From Fimenecus sp045593555 (GTDB lineage Bacteria; Bacillota; Clostridia; Oscillospirales; Acutalibacteraceae): DNA of 64,000 bases. Below the pieces are notes generated by a model. That model was given only the letters and a program-made list of their open reading frames with translations, did not search any database and was not told the origin of the DNA. This document shows, in pieces, positions 24,353 through 34,012 of this stretch; the stretch's first letter is position 1, and each line of letters opens with the position of its first letter. The DNA is taken from the NCBI GenBank assembly GCA_045593555.1, contig JAZNWU010000009.1, forward strand, positions 1 through 64,000, in the 5' to 3' direction. A program made the translations under genes and the position numbers.

Positions 24353-26200
24353 ATGGCTAAGCAAAAAAATGAGAAAGCACCTCAAATAAATGACACGAAG
24401 AAAAAGAATGTAAATAAAAACAAGACAAATAAGCCTGCTAAAAATAAAAAGGGCGTTTTTAATAAAAAACAGACAAAGAGTAATACTTCAAAAGTTCAGA
24501 AAGAACGCAAATCACAAAAAAATAAAGCACCTAAAAAGCCTGATATTAATATCAAAATCGCATTTTTAGGTGGACTTAATGAAGTCGGAAAGAATATGAC
24601 TTTGTATGAATGTCAGAATGATATGATTCTTGTTGACTGTGGTCTTGCATTTCCTGAACCGGATATGCTTGGTGTTGACCTTGTTATTCCTGATTTCACT
24701 TATGTTGAACAGAATATTGACAAGATAAAAGGTATATTTATTACCCATGGTCATGAAGACCATATAGGGGGACTTGCATATCTTCTTCAACGAGTAAATA
24801 TTCCTGTTTATGGTACAAAGCTTACAATCGGTCTTATTGAAGGAAAACTTAAAGAACATAAAATCCTTGATAAAGCCGACCTTAATGTTATTCAACCTAA
24901 AGATAAAGTTGTATTAGGTTGCTTTGAGGTTGAGGCTATTCACGTTAACCACTCAATTCCCGATGCTCTTGCACTTGCTATTAATTCTCCTGCAGGTCTT
25001 ATTTTACAGACAGGCGACTTTAAAATTGATACAACACCGATTGACGGTGAGGTGATTGACCTTGCCCGTATTGCAAAGCTTGGTGAAAAAGGTGTGCTTT
25101 GCCTTTTATCAGACTCAACAAATGCTCAACGACCGGGCTATACATCAAGTGAACGTACTGTTGGTGATTCATTTGCACGACTTTTCCATAAAGCAGATGG
25201 AAAACGTCTTATAGTCGCAACATTTGCATCAAATATCCATAGAGTTCAGCAGATTATTGATGTTGCAAAATCTGTAGGTAGAAAGGTTGCTCTTTCAGGT
25301 AGAAGTCTTGAAAATGTTGTTGAAACTGCTTCAAGACTTGGTTATCTCAATATTCCTGAAGGAATTCTTATAAATATTGATTCTGTTTCAAGATATCCAC
25401 ACGATAAACTCGTTATTATTACAACAGGCAGTCAGGGTGAACCTATGTCTGCTCTTTACAGAATGGCATTCTCTGAACATCGTCGTGTTGAAATAGGAAC
25501 AGGGGATTATGTAATTATTTCTGCAACTCCGATTCCTGGTAATGAAAAGACAGTCGGTAAAGTTGTTGATGAGCTTTTAAAACGTGGTGCCGAGGTTGTA
25601 TATGAAAAAATGTATGAAGTTCATGTTTCAGGTCATGCTTGTCAGGAAGAACTTCGTCTTATGTTAAGCCTTGCAAAACCTAAATTCTTCATTCCTGTTC
25701 ACGGTGAACAAAAGCATTTAAGAAGTCACGCTGCAGTTGCCGAAAGTATGGGAATTGCACCGGGTAACATATATATTGCAGATAATGGCAAACAAGTTGA
25801 ACTTTCAAAACGAAAAATGTCAGTTGTTGAAGATGTTCCTGCAGGTAAGGTCTTTGTTGATGGTTATGGTGTAGGTGACGTTGGTAGTGCAGTTATCCGC
25901 GAAAGAAAGCGTCTTGCCGAAGATGGTCTTATGATTATAAGTGCCGTTATAGAAAGAGAAACAGGAATGCTTGTATCCGGTCCTGATATTGTATCACGTG
26001 GGTTTGTATATGTCCGTGACTCAGAACAGCTTATTGCTGAAGCAAAGCTTGTAGCACAGATTGTTATTGATGAATGCAGTCACGAGGGAGTTGTCGAGTG
26101 GAGTGCAATTAGAAACAGAATGAGAGATGACATTTCTCGTCTTCTTTATGATAGAACAAAACGCAGTCCTATGGTTATTCCTATAATCAGCTCAGTTTGA
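24353..26200 (+). CDS. rnj: Ribonuclease J with lysine-rich N-terminal extension
   Basis: RNase J is a 5'-3' exonuclease and endonuclease that matures and decays RNA in Firmicutes. The 615-residue protein has a metallo-beta-lactamase core with HGHEDHIGG (132-140), a beta-CASP domain and the C-terminal part with PVHGEQKH. Residues 1-62 are an extension made mostly of K, N, P and Q (KNKTNKPAKNKKG) before the usual start INIKIAFLGGLNEVGKN. The tail is unstructured-looking and basic, suitable for RNA binding. GGAGG precedes the ATG. The gdpP gene follows 27 bases later. Confidence 0.93.
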   Translation: MAKQKNEKAPQINDTKKKNVNKNKTNKPAKNKKGVFNKKQTKSNTSKVQKERKSQKNKAPKKPDINIKIAFLGGLNEVGKNMTLYECQNDMILVDCGLAFPEPDMLGVDLVIPDFTYVEQNIDKIKGIFITHGHEDHIGGLAYLLQRVNIPVYGTKLTIGLIEGKLKEHKILDKADLNVIQPKDKVVLGCFEVEAIHVNHSIPDALALAINSPAGLILQTGDFKIDTTPIDGEVIDLARIAKLGEKGVLCLLSDSTNAQRPGYTSSERTVGDSFARLFHKADGKRLIVATFASNIHRVQQIIDVAKSVGRKVALSGRSLENVVETASRLGYLNIPEGILINIDSVSRYPHDKLVIITTGSQGEPMSALYRMAFSEHRRVEIGTGDYVIISATPIPGNEKTVGKVVDELLKRGAEVVYEKMYEVHVSGHACQEELRLMLSLAKPKFFIPVHGEQKHLRSHAAVAESMGIAPGNIYIADNGKQVELSKRKMSVVEDVPAGKVFVDGYGVGDVGSAVIRERKRLAEDGLMIISAVIERETGMLVSGPDIVSRGFVYVRDSEQLIAEAKLVAQIVIDECSHEGVVEWSAIRNRMRDDISRLLYDRTKRSPMVIPIISSV

Positions 26201-26227
26201 GTAACCGCTTAATAAAAGGTGAAAATT

Positions 26228-28222
26228 ATGGAAAAAACAAGCAGTAGCAAAAAGAATAACAGCATAAAAAAATTATTGAATGTATATCCGATAACAATTC
26301 CAGCAATTGTTGTCAGCTTAATTCTGTGTATTGCTATGTTTTTCTATAATGTTTATATGGCAATTGCGGGATTGATTTTGATTTCTGTATTTTTCATAAT
26401 TGCTGTTGTGAAAAACAATTCCAATTTCAAAAGACTTGAAAATACAGTTGCTGCACTAAATAAAAAACTGACAGCAGATAATCAAAATGGTGAATTAAGA
26501 ACTTTTCCTTTACCTGTATTACTTTTTGATAGTGCAGACAGCATTGTGTGGTATAACACAAAGTTCCGTGATGAGTTTCTAATGTATTGCTCATTTGAAA
26601 ATATTGATATAAAGCAGTTTACATCAGGTCAAGGTGCAGATATTGTTCGTGAGAAAAAGTTTATTGAGTGCGAGTGTAATGATAAGAAATACACAGCATT
26701 TTCAGGAAAAACACAGTATAAAAATGAAACTGTTTATTCTCTGTATTTTATAGAGGATACAGAGCTGAAAAATTATAAATTATCATACCTTGCATCACGT
26801 CCCGTCCTTATGTTTATTAATCTTGACAGCGTTGAAGATGTCTGTGCAGATTTTAAAGAAAGTCAGCAGTCAGAAGTTCTTGGTGATGTAGAGGCAATCG
26901 TCGAAAATTGGTTCTCAAAATATAATTGTATTTTCCGTAAAATGCCGAATAGCAGATTTTTAGTATTTGCTGAAGCAGAAATGCTTGACAAAATGAAAGA
27001 GGATAAATTCTCTGTTTTGTCACAAGTTCGTTCCTATACATACAAGGAAAGAACTTTAGGTATTACTTTGTCTGTTGGTATTGGTCTTGGAGAAAATCTT
27101 TCACAGTGTGAAACGATAGCACGAAAATCTCTTGATATGGCAATGGGAAGAGGTGGTGACCAGGTTGTCGTTAAGACAACAGATGGTGACTTTGAATTCT
27201 TTGGCGGTGTATCAAAAGGTATTGAAAAGCGAAATAAAGTTCGTTCACGAATGATTGCTTCTGCTATTAAAGAAACAATCCAAGCAAGTGATAATGTTCT
27301 TATTATGGGACATCGTTTTGCTGACCTTGATTCACTTGGTTCATCAGTTGGTATGGCGATGATTTGTGAATCTCTCAATAAAGATGCAAAAATCGTAATG
27401 TCATCGAAAACTACTCTTGCAATGCCATTGGCAAAACATATGATTGCAAATGATATGGATGATTTGCTTATTGAACCTGAAAATGTTGATGAGTATCTTT
27501 CAGCAAGAACACTTCTTGTAATCGTGGATACACACAGAAAGAGCTTTCTTGAGTATCCTGAACTTTTTGATTTGGTTGAAAAGGTGGTTGTTATTGACCA
27601 CCACAGAAAAACTGTTGACCACATAAATAAAGCAGTTATTTTTTATCATGAACCAAATGCTTCTTCAGCATCAGAAATGGTTACAGAACTTATACAATAT
27701 ATAAATATTGACGTGAGCGTACCTAAAGTTTGTGCAGAGGCACTGATGTCGGGCATTACTCTTGATACAAAGAATTTTGTAATGAAAACAGGTGTGAGAA
27801 CATTTGAGGCAGCTGCATATCTTCGTTCTCTTGGTGCTGATACTGTTGCAGTAAAACAACTGTTTTCTAATAGTATGAAAACTCAACAAGCAAAGAGTGA
27901 AGTAGTTAAAAACGCAGCAATGTATAATGATTCAGCAATTAGTGTAGTTGATTTTGATTCTGATGATGTCCGGATTGTTGCAAGTCAGGCTGCTGATGAA
28001 CTTCTTAATATTGATGGCGTTCACGGTTCATTCGTTGTTTATAAAACAGGAAATACGATAAACATTTCAGCCCGTTCATACGGTGAAATAAATGTTCAGC
28101 TTGTTATGGAAGAACTTGGTGGCGGTGGCCATCTCACTATGGCTGCAGCACAGCTTGAAAATGAAACATTTGATAGTGTTCTTTCTCTTTTAAAACAAGC
28201 AATAGATAAAATAATAAGTTAA
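26228..28222 (+). CDS. gdpP: Cyclic di-AMP phosphodiesterase GdpP (DHH family)
   Basis: GdpP hydrolyses c-di-AMP. The 664-residue protein has two transmembrane segments (about 20-62), a PAS-like domain (about 85-165), a degenerate GGDEF domain (SVGIGLGENLSQC, no intact GGDEF motif), and the DHH-DHHA1 phosphodiesterase module with GHRFADLDSLGSS (H362, D366, D368) and VIDHHRK (near 456). The C-terminal end has the GGGGHLTMA DHHA1 motif. The ATG at 26228 follows AAAGGTG. The gene order gdpP-rplI-dnaB is conserved in Firmicutes. Confidence 0.95.
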   Translation: MEKTSSSKKNNSIKKLLNVYPITIPAIVVSLILCIAMFFYNVYMAIAGLILISVFFIIAVVKNNSNFKRLENTVAALNKKLTADNQNGELRTFPLPVLLFDSADSIVWYNTKFRDEFLMYCSFENIDIKQFTSGQGADIVREKKFIECECNDKKYTAFSGKTQYKNETVYSLYFIEDTELKNYKLSYLASRPVLMFINLDSVEDVCADFKESQQSEVLGDVEAIVENWFSKYNCIFRKMPNSRFLVFAEAEMLDKMKEDKFSVLSQVRSYTYKERTLGITLSVGIGLGENLSQCETIARKSLDMAMGRGGDQVVVKTTDGDFEFFGGVSKGIEKRNKVRSRMIASAIKETIQASDNVLIMGHRFADLDSLGSSVGMAMICESLNKDAKIVMSSKTTLAMPLAKHMIANDMDDLLIEPENVDEYLSARTLLVIVDTHRKSFLEYPELFDLVEKVVVIDHHRKTVDHINKAVIFYHEPNASSASEMVTELIQYINIDVSVPKVCAEALMSGITLDTKNFVMKTGVRTFEAAAYLRSLGADTVAVKQLFSNSMKTQQAKSEVVKNAAMYNDSAISVVDFDSDDVRIVASQAADELLNIDGVHGSFVVYKTGNTINISARSYGEINVQLVMEELGGGGHLTMAAAQLENETFDSVLSLLKQAIDKIIS

Positions 28223-28241
28223 TCGAAAAGAGGTTATAAAT

Positions 28242-28682
28242 ATGGAAGTAATTTTAAAGGCTGAGGTAAAAGGCCTTGGCAAAAAAGGCGAAAAAGTTAA
28301 GGCATCTGACGGATATGCTCGTAATTTCCTTTTTCCAAAAGGATTAGCAGTTGAAGCAAATGCACAGAGTCTTACTGAACTTCGTAATCGTGAGCAGTCA
28401 AATCAACACAAAATTGATGTTGAGGTTGCTGCAGCAAACGAGTCTAAAGCGAAACTTCAGGGTAAAGTAATCAAAATCACAGCAAAAGCAGGTAGTAACG
28501 GTAAACTCTTTGGTTCTGTTACATCTAAAGAAGTTGCAGCAGAAATTGCAAAGCAGTTTGCAGTAAAAGTTGATAAAAGAAAGATTTCAATGGATGATAT
28601 CAAAACATTTGGTTCATTCAAAGTTGAAGTTAAACTTTATACAAATATAGTTGCTGAAATGACAGTAATGGTTGGAGAATAA
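28242..28682 (+). CDS. rplI: 50S ribosomal protein L9
   Basis: The 146-residue protein has the L9 N-terminal signature (VKGLGKKGEKVKASDGYARNFLFPKGLAVEA, seen in parts), the long connecting helix and the C-terminal domain (AGSNGKLFGSVTSKEVA). L9 binds 23S rRNA at the base of the L1 stalk and helps keep frame. A GAGG site precedes the ATG; dnaB begins two bases after the stop. Confidence 0.97.
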   Translation: MEVILKAEVKGLGKKGEKVKASDGYARNFLFPKGLAVEANAQSLTELRNREQSNQHKIDVEVAAANESKAKLQGKVIKITAKAGSNGKLFGSVTSKEVAAEIAKQFAVKVDKRKISMDDIKTFGSFKVEVKLYTNIVAEMTVMVGE

Positions 28683-28684
28683 AA

Positions 28685-30064
28685 ATGGAAAGCAATTTAA
28701 CAGGCTTTGAAAATATGAATTTACCATATAGCCTTGATGCAGAACAGGCAGTGCTAGGTGCTTTGCTTAAAGACCCTGAATGTCTGCCCATAGTTTCCGA
28801 TATGCTGAAGATTGACCACTTGTATCTTCCACAGCATAAGGCTATATACACAGCAATTCTTAATATTGACACAATTGGTGGTCGCATTGACCCTCTTGTT
28901 GTTCTTGAAGAACTAAAAAAAGAAGGTGTTTACGACGATATCGGTGGTAAAACATACCTTATGAAAATTGCCGATGCTGTTCCATCTACAAAGAATGTTG
29001 AATCATACATAAAAATCATAATTGATAAGTTTTATCTTCGTACTCTTATGATTACTGCTCGTGAGATTCTTGATGCAACAAATAACGGCAACGATTCTCC
29101 TGATTCGCTTCTCGATTTGGCTGAGCAGAAGATTTATGACATCCGTCGTGGAAAGAACACTTCAGGACCTGCAAAAATCAGTGACATTGTTATGTCAGAT
29201 GTTTTTGAACGTCTTAAAAAGCTTGCAAGTGCTGACCCTAAAGAAAAGGAACAGTACATAGGTATTCCAACAGGTTTCTCATATCTCGATAAAGTTCTTG
29301 GTGGTGGATTCCATCGTTCAGACTTTATAGTTATTGGTGCTCGTCCTGCTATGGGTAAGACAAGCTTTGCTCTTAATGTTGCAAGAAACATTGCAATGAA
29401 AGGCAGAAAAGTTCTTTTCTTCTCGTTGGAAATGTCAAAAGAACAGTTGGCACAGCGTATCATTTCTACAGAAGCACGAATTGTTAGTAATAAGTTGAGA
29501 ACAGGCGATATAACAGATGCTGATTGGGAAAAACTCGGTCTTGCTTTACAGAATCTTGTGAATTGTGAATTGTATTTTGATGATACAGCAAACATCAATG
29601 TTCCTGAAATGAAAGCTCGTGCTCTTCGTATGAAAGATGTCGATTGTATTGTAATTGACTACCTTCAGCTTATGTCAGGTACAAAGCGTACAGAAAACCG
29701 TGTTAATGAAGTTTCCGAGATTACTCGTGGACTTAAAATGATGGCTAAAGACCTTAAAATTCCTGTTGTAACTTGTTCACAGTTGTCCCGTGGCGTTGCG
29801 AAAAATTCAACTGACCATCGTCCACAGATGACGGACCTTCGTGAATCAGGTACTATCGAGCAGGATGCTGATATCGTTCTTATGCTTCATCGTGAAGATT
29901 ATTATAAGAATGACCCGGATGCAGAAACTGACCCTGAATCAGTGAATATTGCAGAGGTTATTGTTGGTAAAAACAGACACGGTTCTACTGAAACTGTAAA
30001 GGTTGCATGGAATCCTGAATTTACAATGTTCTCAACTCTTGAAAGGATAAAAGATGACAGATAA
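28685..30064 (+). CDS. dnaB: Replicative DNA helicase DnaB
   Basis: DnaB unwinds DNA at the replication fork. The 459-residue protein has the N-terminal helical domain (LPYSLDAEQAVLGALLKD), the linker, and a RecA-like domain with Walker A GARPAMGKTSFA (about 220), Walker B VIDYLQLMSG, and the sensor motifs SQLSRGV and RESGTIEQDADIVLMLHR. The length is normal. GGAGAAT precedes the ATG. Its last 11 bases overlap tilS. Confidence 0.97.
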   Translation: MESNLTGFENMNLPYSLDAEQAVLGALLKDPECLPIVSDMLKIDHLYLPQHKAIYTAILNIDTIGGRIDPLVVLEELKKEGVYDDIGGKTYLMKIADAVPSTKNVESYIKIIIDKFYLRTLMITAREILDATNNGNDSPDSLLDLAEQKIYDIRRGKNTSGPAKISDIVMSDVFERLKKLASADPKEKEQYIGIPTGFSYLDKVLGGGFHRSDFIVIGARPAMGKTSFALNVARNIAMKGRKVLFFSLEMSKEQLAQRIISTEARIVSNKLRTGDITDADWEKLGLALQNLVNCELYFDDTANINVPEMKARALRMKDVDCIVIDYLQLMSGTKRTENRVNEVSEITRGLKMMAKDLKIPVVTCSQLSRGVAKNSTDHRPQMTDLRESGTIEQDADIVLMLHREDYYKNDPDAETDPESVNIAEVIVGKNRHGSTETVKVAWNPEFTMFSTLERIKDDR

Positions 30065-31394
30065 GGTTTTAAAGACAATTGAAGATTGTCAGATGCTATC
30101 GGGGTGCCATACTTTAGGTATCGGACTTTCCGGTGGTGCTGATTCTGTTTGTCTTGCTCATATCTTGTCAGAAAATAAAGAGAAATTAGGCGTTAAAACA
30201 ATTAAAGGAATACATATTCATCACGGTATCCGTGGTGATGAGGCTGACCGTGACCTTGAATTTTCCCGAGTAATTTGCGAAAAATTCGGAATTGATTTTG
30301 TTTCATATTATATGGATGTACCTGCCGAGGCAAAAAAAACAGGTGAGAGCATAGAGGAATGTGCAAGACGTATCCGTTATGAGTTTTTTGAAAAATCAGG
30401 ATGTGATAAAGTCGCAACAGCACATAATCTCAATGACAATATTGAAACTTTTGTGTTCAATTTAACTCGAGGTGCTTCACTTTCAGGACTTTGTGGTATT
30501 CCATATACAAGAGATATTTATATCAGGCCGCTTCTTAATTGCTCAAGAGAGGAAATTGAACAGTATATTTCTTCTAATCATTTGACTTATGTTACTGACA
30601 GTACAAATTTAAGTGATGATTATACAAGAAATAAGATTCGCCATAATATTTTGCCTTTACTTTTTGAGCTTAATCCTTCATTTGATAAATCTTTTGTCAG
30701 ATGTCTTGACTCTCTTAAAATTTCAAAGGATTATATTACCGAACAAGCAAAAAAACTTCTTGAAAAATCAAGGTGTGACGGATATTACGATTGTAATGCA
30801 TTTGATGGTTGTCACGATGCATTGAAATATCAGGTAATTGCTTTAATTTTAAAAGATAATTATGCTAATGATGTCAGTCGTGAGCATATAAATGCTGTTC
30901 TTGGTATTATGGAAAACGGCGGCAGCATAAATGTTGCCGGTAATGTTATAGTCAATGTGGAAAGAAAAAAACTGTTTTTTGGCGAAAATCATAAGACGGA
31001 ATACTTTGAAATTCCGTTGATTATCGAAGAAAAAAACATTTCAACACCAATTGGTGATTATGAAATTGAAATTCTCGATAAAAAAGATTTACAAATCGTT
31101 AATAAACAAGATATAAATTATTATATTGATTGTGATAAAATATCAAACGGTGTGATTTTGAGAAATCGTCGTGACGGTGATGAATATCAGTTACCAAACA
31201 GACCGAATAAATCATTTAAAAAACTTTTTAACGAAAATAAAATTTCCGTTTCAAAAAGAGACAGAATGTTGATATTATCAGACGATAATGGTATAATGTG
31301 GACTGAATTTTTTGGCGTATCAAAAAATTGTAAAATAAACGATAATACGAAAAAAATCGTTAAAATATCGAAGGTGGGGAAAAATAATGATTAA
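30054..31394 (+). CDS. tilS: tRNA(Ile)-lysidine synthetase
   Basis: TilS converts the anticodon C34 of tRNA-Ile to lysidine, so that it reads AUA. The 446-residue protein has the PP-loop GIGLSGGADSVCLAHIL near the N-terminus, HIHHGIRGDEADRDLEF, ATAHNLNDNIET, and the TilS-type C-terminal substrate domain. It overlaps dnaB and hpt, which fits the conserved order tilS-hpt-ftsH in Firmicutes. Confidence 0.95.
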   Translation: MTDKVLKTIEDCQMLSGCHTLGIGLSGGADSVCLAHILSENKEKLGVKTIKGIHIHHGIRGDEADRDLEFSRVICEKFGIDFVSYYMDVPAEAKKTGESIEECARRIRYEFFEKSGCDKVATAHNLNDNIETFVFNLTRGASLSGLCGIPYTRDIYIRPLLNCSREEIEQYISSNHLTYVTDSTNLSDDYTRNKIRHNILPLLFELNPSFDKSFVRCLDSLKISKDYITEQAKKLLEKSRCDGYYDCNAFDGCHDALKYQVIALILKDNYANDVSREHINAVLGIMENGGSINVAGNVIVNVERKKLFFGENHKTEYFEIPLIIEEKNISTPIGDYEIEILDKKDLQIVNKQDINYYIDCDKISNGVILRNRRDGDEYQLPNRPNKSFKKLFNENKISVSKRDRMLILSDDNGIMWTEFFGVSKNCKINDNTKKIVKISKVGKNND

Positions 31395-31926
31395 TGATAT
31401 TGATAGAGTTCTTTTGTCCGAAGAAGACTTGAAGAATATAGTAAAAAGACTTGGTGCTGAAATTACAAAGGATTATCAAGACAAAAAACTTGTGCTTGTA
31501 AGTGTTCTCAAGGGTTCTGTTATATTTATGGCAGACCTTATGCGTGAAATCAAAATTCCTTGTTCTATTGACTTTATGTCAGTTTCAAGTTACGGTTCAG
31601 GTACAAAAACATCTGGTGTTGTTAAAATTATCAAGGACCTTGATACAGATGTTGTTGAGGGTTCAGATTTGCTTATTGTTGAAGACATTCTCGACAGCGG
31701 TGTAACACTTGAGTACTTGATGAAAGTGCTTTCTGCAAGAAATCCTAACAGTATCAAAATATGTACTTTACTTGATAAACCTGAAAGAAGAAAAGCTAAT
31801 GTTTATGCTGATTATTCAGGTGCACAGATTCCCGATGCTTTTGTTGTAGGCTATGGATTGGATTTTAATGAAAAATACAGGAATTTACCGTTTGTAGGTG
31901 CGTTAAAACCTGCAGTATATGAATAA
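31387..31926 (+). CDS. hpt: Hypoxanthine phosphoribosyltransferase
   Basis: The purine salvage enzyme, making IMP or GMP from base and PRPP. The 179-residue protein has the PRPP-binding motif LIVEDILDSGVTL and the N-terminal VLKGSVIFMADLMREI, plus LDKPERRK and VVGYGLDFNEKYRNLPFVG. The length is standard. It overlaps tilS by eight bases. TilS and Hpt regulate ftsH together in Bacillus, and ftsH follows here. Confidence 0.96.
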   Translation: MINDIDRVLLSEEDLKNIVKRLGAEITKDYQDKKLVLVSVLKGSVIFMADLMREIKIPCSIDFMSVSSYGSGTKTSGVVKIIKDLDTDVVEGSDLLIVEDILDSGVTLEYLMKVLSARNPNSIKICTLLDKPERRKANVYADYSGAQIPDAFVVGYGLDFNEKYRNLPFVGALKPAVYE

Positions 31927-31946
31927 TCCACAGGAGTGATAAAAAC

Positions 31947-33860
31947 TTGAAAAAATTAAATTGGAAAGCAATAATTCCATATATATTAATCCCTGTTCTC
32001 TTTATTGGTGTAATGTGGATGTATATGGATAGTGAATCTGATAAAGAGTTTGAATATTATGAGGTTGTTGAATTCTTTGATAATGAACAGATTGCAGAAG
32101 TTGACCTTAATATGAATAGTGGTGCTCTTAAGTTTAAACTTAAGGGAGATGATACACTTTATAAATATACTGTTCCTAATGTCAATCTTTTTGTCAACGA
32201 TATTCATGAACAGTTAAGAGAATATAATAAGGCAAATCCTGACAATCCCGTTGAATTCGATTATGAAGCAGGTACATCAAATTCTTGGATAATCAGCGTA
32301 TTGCCATCACTTTTATTATCCCTTGGCTTTGTAGCGCTTATGGTTGTCATGTTTAAAAAGATGAATAGTTCAATCTCAAGTGAAAATAACAGAGCTATGA
32401 GCTTTGGTAAAGCACGAATCAAGCGTGGTGATGAGGAAACTAAAAAAGTTACATTTAAAGATGTTGCCGGTGCCGATGAAGAAAAAGAGGAACTTACTGA
32501 AATTGTTGAATTTTTGAAAAATCCTAACGAATTTTCAAAGCTTGGTGCAAGAATTCCAAAGGGCGTTCTCCTTGTCGGTCCTCCGGGTACAGGTAAAACA
32601 CTTCTTGCAAAAGCAGTAGCAGGTGAGGCTGATGCACCATTCTTCTCAATTTCAGGTTCAGACTTTGTTGAGATGTATGTCGGTGTTGGTGCTTCTCGTG
32701 TTCGTGACCTTTTCAAAGAGGCAAAGAAGAGTCAGCCATCAATAATCTTCATTGACGAAATTGATGCGGTTGGTCGTCATCGTGGTGCAGGTATGGGTGG
32801 CGGACACGATGAGCGCGAACAGACACTTAACCAGTTGCTCGTTGAAATGGATGGTTTTGGTGCAAACGAAGGCGTAATCGTTATCGCTGCAACAAACAGA
32901 CCTGACATTCTTGACCCTGCATTATTGCGACCGGGTCGTTTTGACAGACAGGTTACTGTTGGCTATCCTGATATTAAGGGCAGAGAAGAAATTCTTAAAG
33001 TTCATGCAAAGAATAAACCATTAGCTCCCGATGTTGACCTTCATCAGATAGCTGCAACAACAGTTGGTTTTACAGGTGCAGACCTTGAAAATCTTCTTAA
33101 CGAAGCAGCACTTCTTGCAGCAAAACGCAAGAAAATGGCTATTACAATGAACGAAATCGAAGAAGCAACAATGAAGGTTGTTGTGGGAAGTGAAAAGAAA
33201 TCACGAAAGATTTCCGATAAAGATAAAAAGATTACTGCTTATCATGAAGCAGGTCACGCAATTTCATCATATTACCTTGAAAATCAGGACCCAGTTACTC
33301 ACATTTCTATCGTTCCTCGTGGAATGGCAGCAGGTTTCACACTTTATACACCTGAACAAGATAAGACTCACATGATGAAATCAAGAATGCTTGACGATAT
33401 CGTTTCACTTCTTGGTGGTCGTGTTGCTGAACAGATTATTTTCGGTGACATCTCAACAGGTGCATCAAATGATATTCAGCGTGCAACAGAAATTGCAAGA
33501 AATATGATTACAAAATACGGTATGAGCGAAAAGCTTGGACCAATTGCATTCGGTTCTGATAATGATGAAGTTTTCCTTGGTAAGAACTATACTCACACAA
33601 GAAATTACTCGGAAAATAAAGCTGCAGTAATTGATGAAGAAGTTGAAACAATCATTAATAATGCTTATAAGAGAACAGAAACAATTCTCACAGAGCATAT
33701 TGACCAGCTTCATCTTGTTTCAGATGTTCTTGTGAAACTCGAAAAGATTGACAAAGAACAGTTTGAATCTCTTATGTTAACAGGTGTATTATCGGGTGAA
33801 CAGGCGACTGAAAATACAGAAGTAATCACAGAAGCTACAGAAGATGCAGATAATGTATAA
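31947..33860 (+). CDS. ftsH: ATP-dependent zinc metalloprotease FtsH
   Basis: FtsH degrades membrane and regulatory proteins. The 637-residue protein has two membrane segments (about 8-27 and 112-132) around an extracytoplasmic domain, an AAA module with GPPGTGKTLL, FIDEIDAVG and the SRH region ATNRPDILDPALLRPGRFDRQ, and the protease part with zinc motif HEAGH (about 435). The start is TTG, preceded by AGGAGTGATAAAAAC; no ATG nearby fits. A terminator follows at 33876. Confidence 0.97.
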   Translation: MKKLNWKAIIPYILIPVLFIGVMWMYMDSESDKEFEYYEVVEFFDNEQIAEVDLNMNSGALKFKLKGDDTLYKYTVPNVNLFVNDIHEQLREYNKANPDNPVEFDYEAGTSNSWIISVLPSLLLSLGFVALMVVMFKKMNSSISSENNRAMSFGKARIKRGDEETKKVTFKDVAGADEEKEELTEIVEFLKNPNEFSKLGARIPKGVLLVGPPGTGKTLLAKAVAGEADAPFFSISGSDFVEMYVGVGASRVRDLFKEAKKSQPSIIFIDEIDAVGRHRGAGMGGGHDEREQTLNQLLVEMDGFGANEGVIVIAATNRPDILDPALLRPGRFDRQVTVGYPDIKGREEILKVHAKNKPLAPDVDLHQIAATTVGFTGADLENLLNEAALLAAKRKKMAITMNEIEEATMKVVVGSEKKSRKISDKDKKITAYHEAGHAISSYYLENQDPVTHISIVPRGMAAGFTLYTPEQDKTHMMKSRMLDDIVSLLGGRVAEQIIFGDISTGASNDIQRATEIARNMITKYGMSEKLGPIAFGSDNDEVFLGKNYTHTRNYSENKAAVIDEEVETIINNAYKRTETILTEHIDQLHLVSDVLVKLEKIDKEQFESLMLTGVLSGEQATENTEVITEATEDADNV

Positions 33861-33875
33861 TATTGCATAAAATAC

Positions 33876-33910
33876 AAAAGCAACAGAGTATTAAATCTGT
33901 TGCTTTTTTT
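33876..33910 (+). terminator. Terminator of the RNase J to ftsH block
   Basis: AAAAGCAACAGA (33876-33887) pairs with TCTGTTGCTTTT (33896-33907) over 12 bp and a T-tract follows. Confidence 0.85.
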
Positions 33911-33922
33911 ATGCTTTTCAAG

Positions 33923-33951
33923 TTGATTTTTTTCTCTATTTATTATAAAAT
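33923..33951 (+). promoter_or_regulatory. Promoter of ilvB
   Basis: TTGATT (33923-33928) and TAAAAT (33946-33951) are spaced by 17 bp. The short leader has no T-box or leader-peptide pattern. Confidence 0.55.
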
Positions 33952-34012
33952 ATATACTAATATTTTTAATCGTGGAAGTATATATCTTTAGCAAGATTTG
34001 GAGTGAAAGAAA

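Noticed and set aside
27034..27624. Minus-strand 196-residue reading frame inside gdpP
   Set aside because: It is antisense to a fully conserved DHH phosphodiesterase gene, without a ribosome site.
33861..34012. T-box or leader-peptide attenuator before ilvB
   Set aside because: No T-box core, specifier region or run of branched-chain codons is seen in the short leader.
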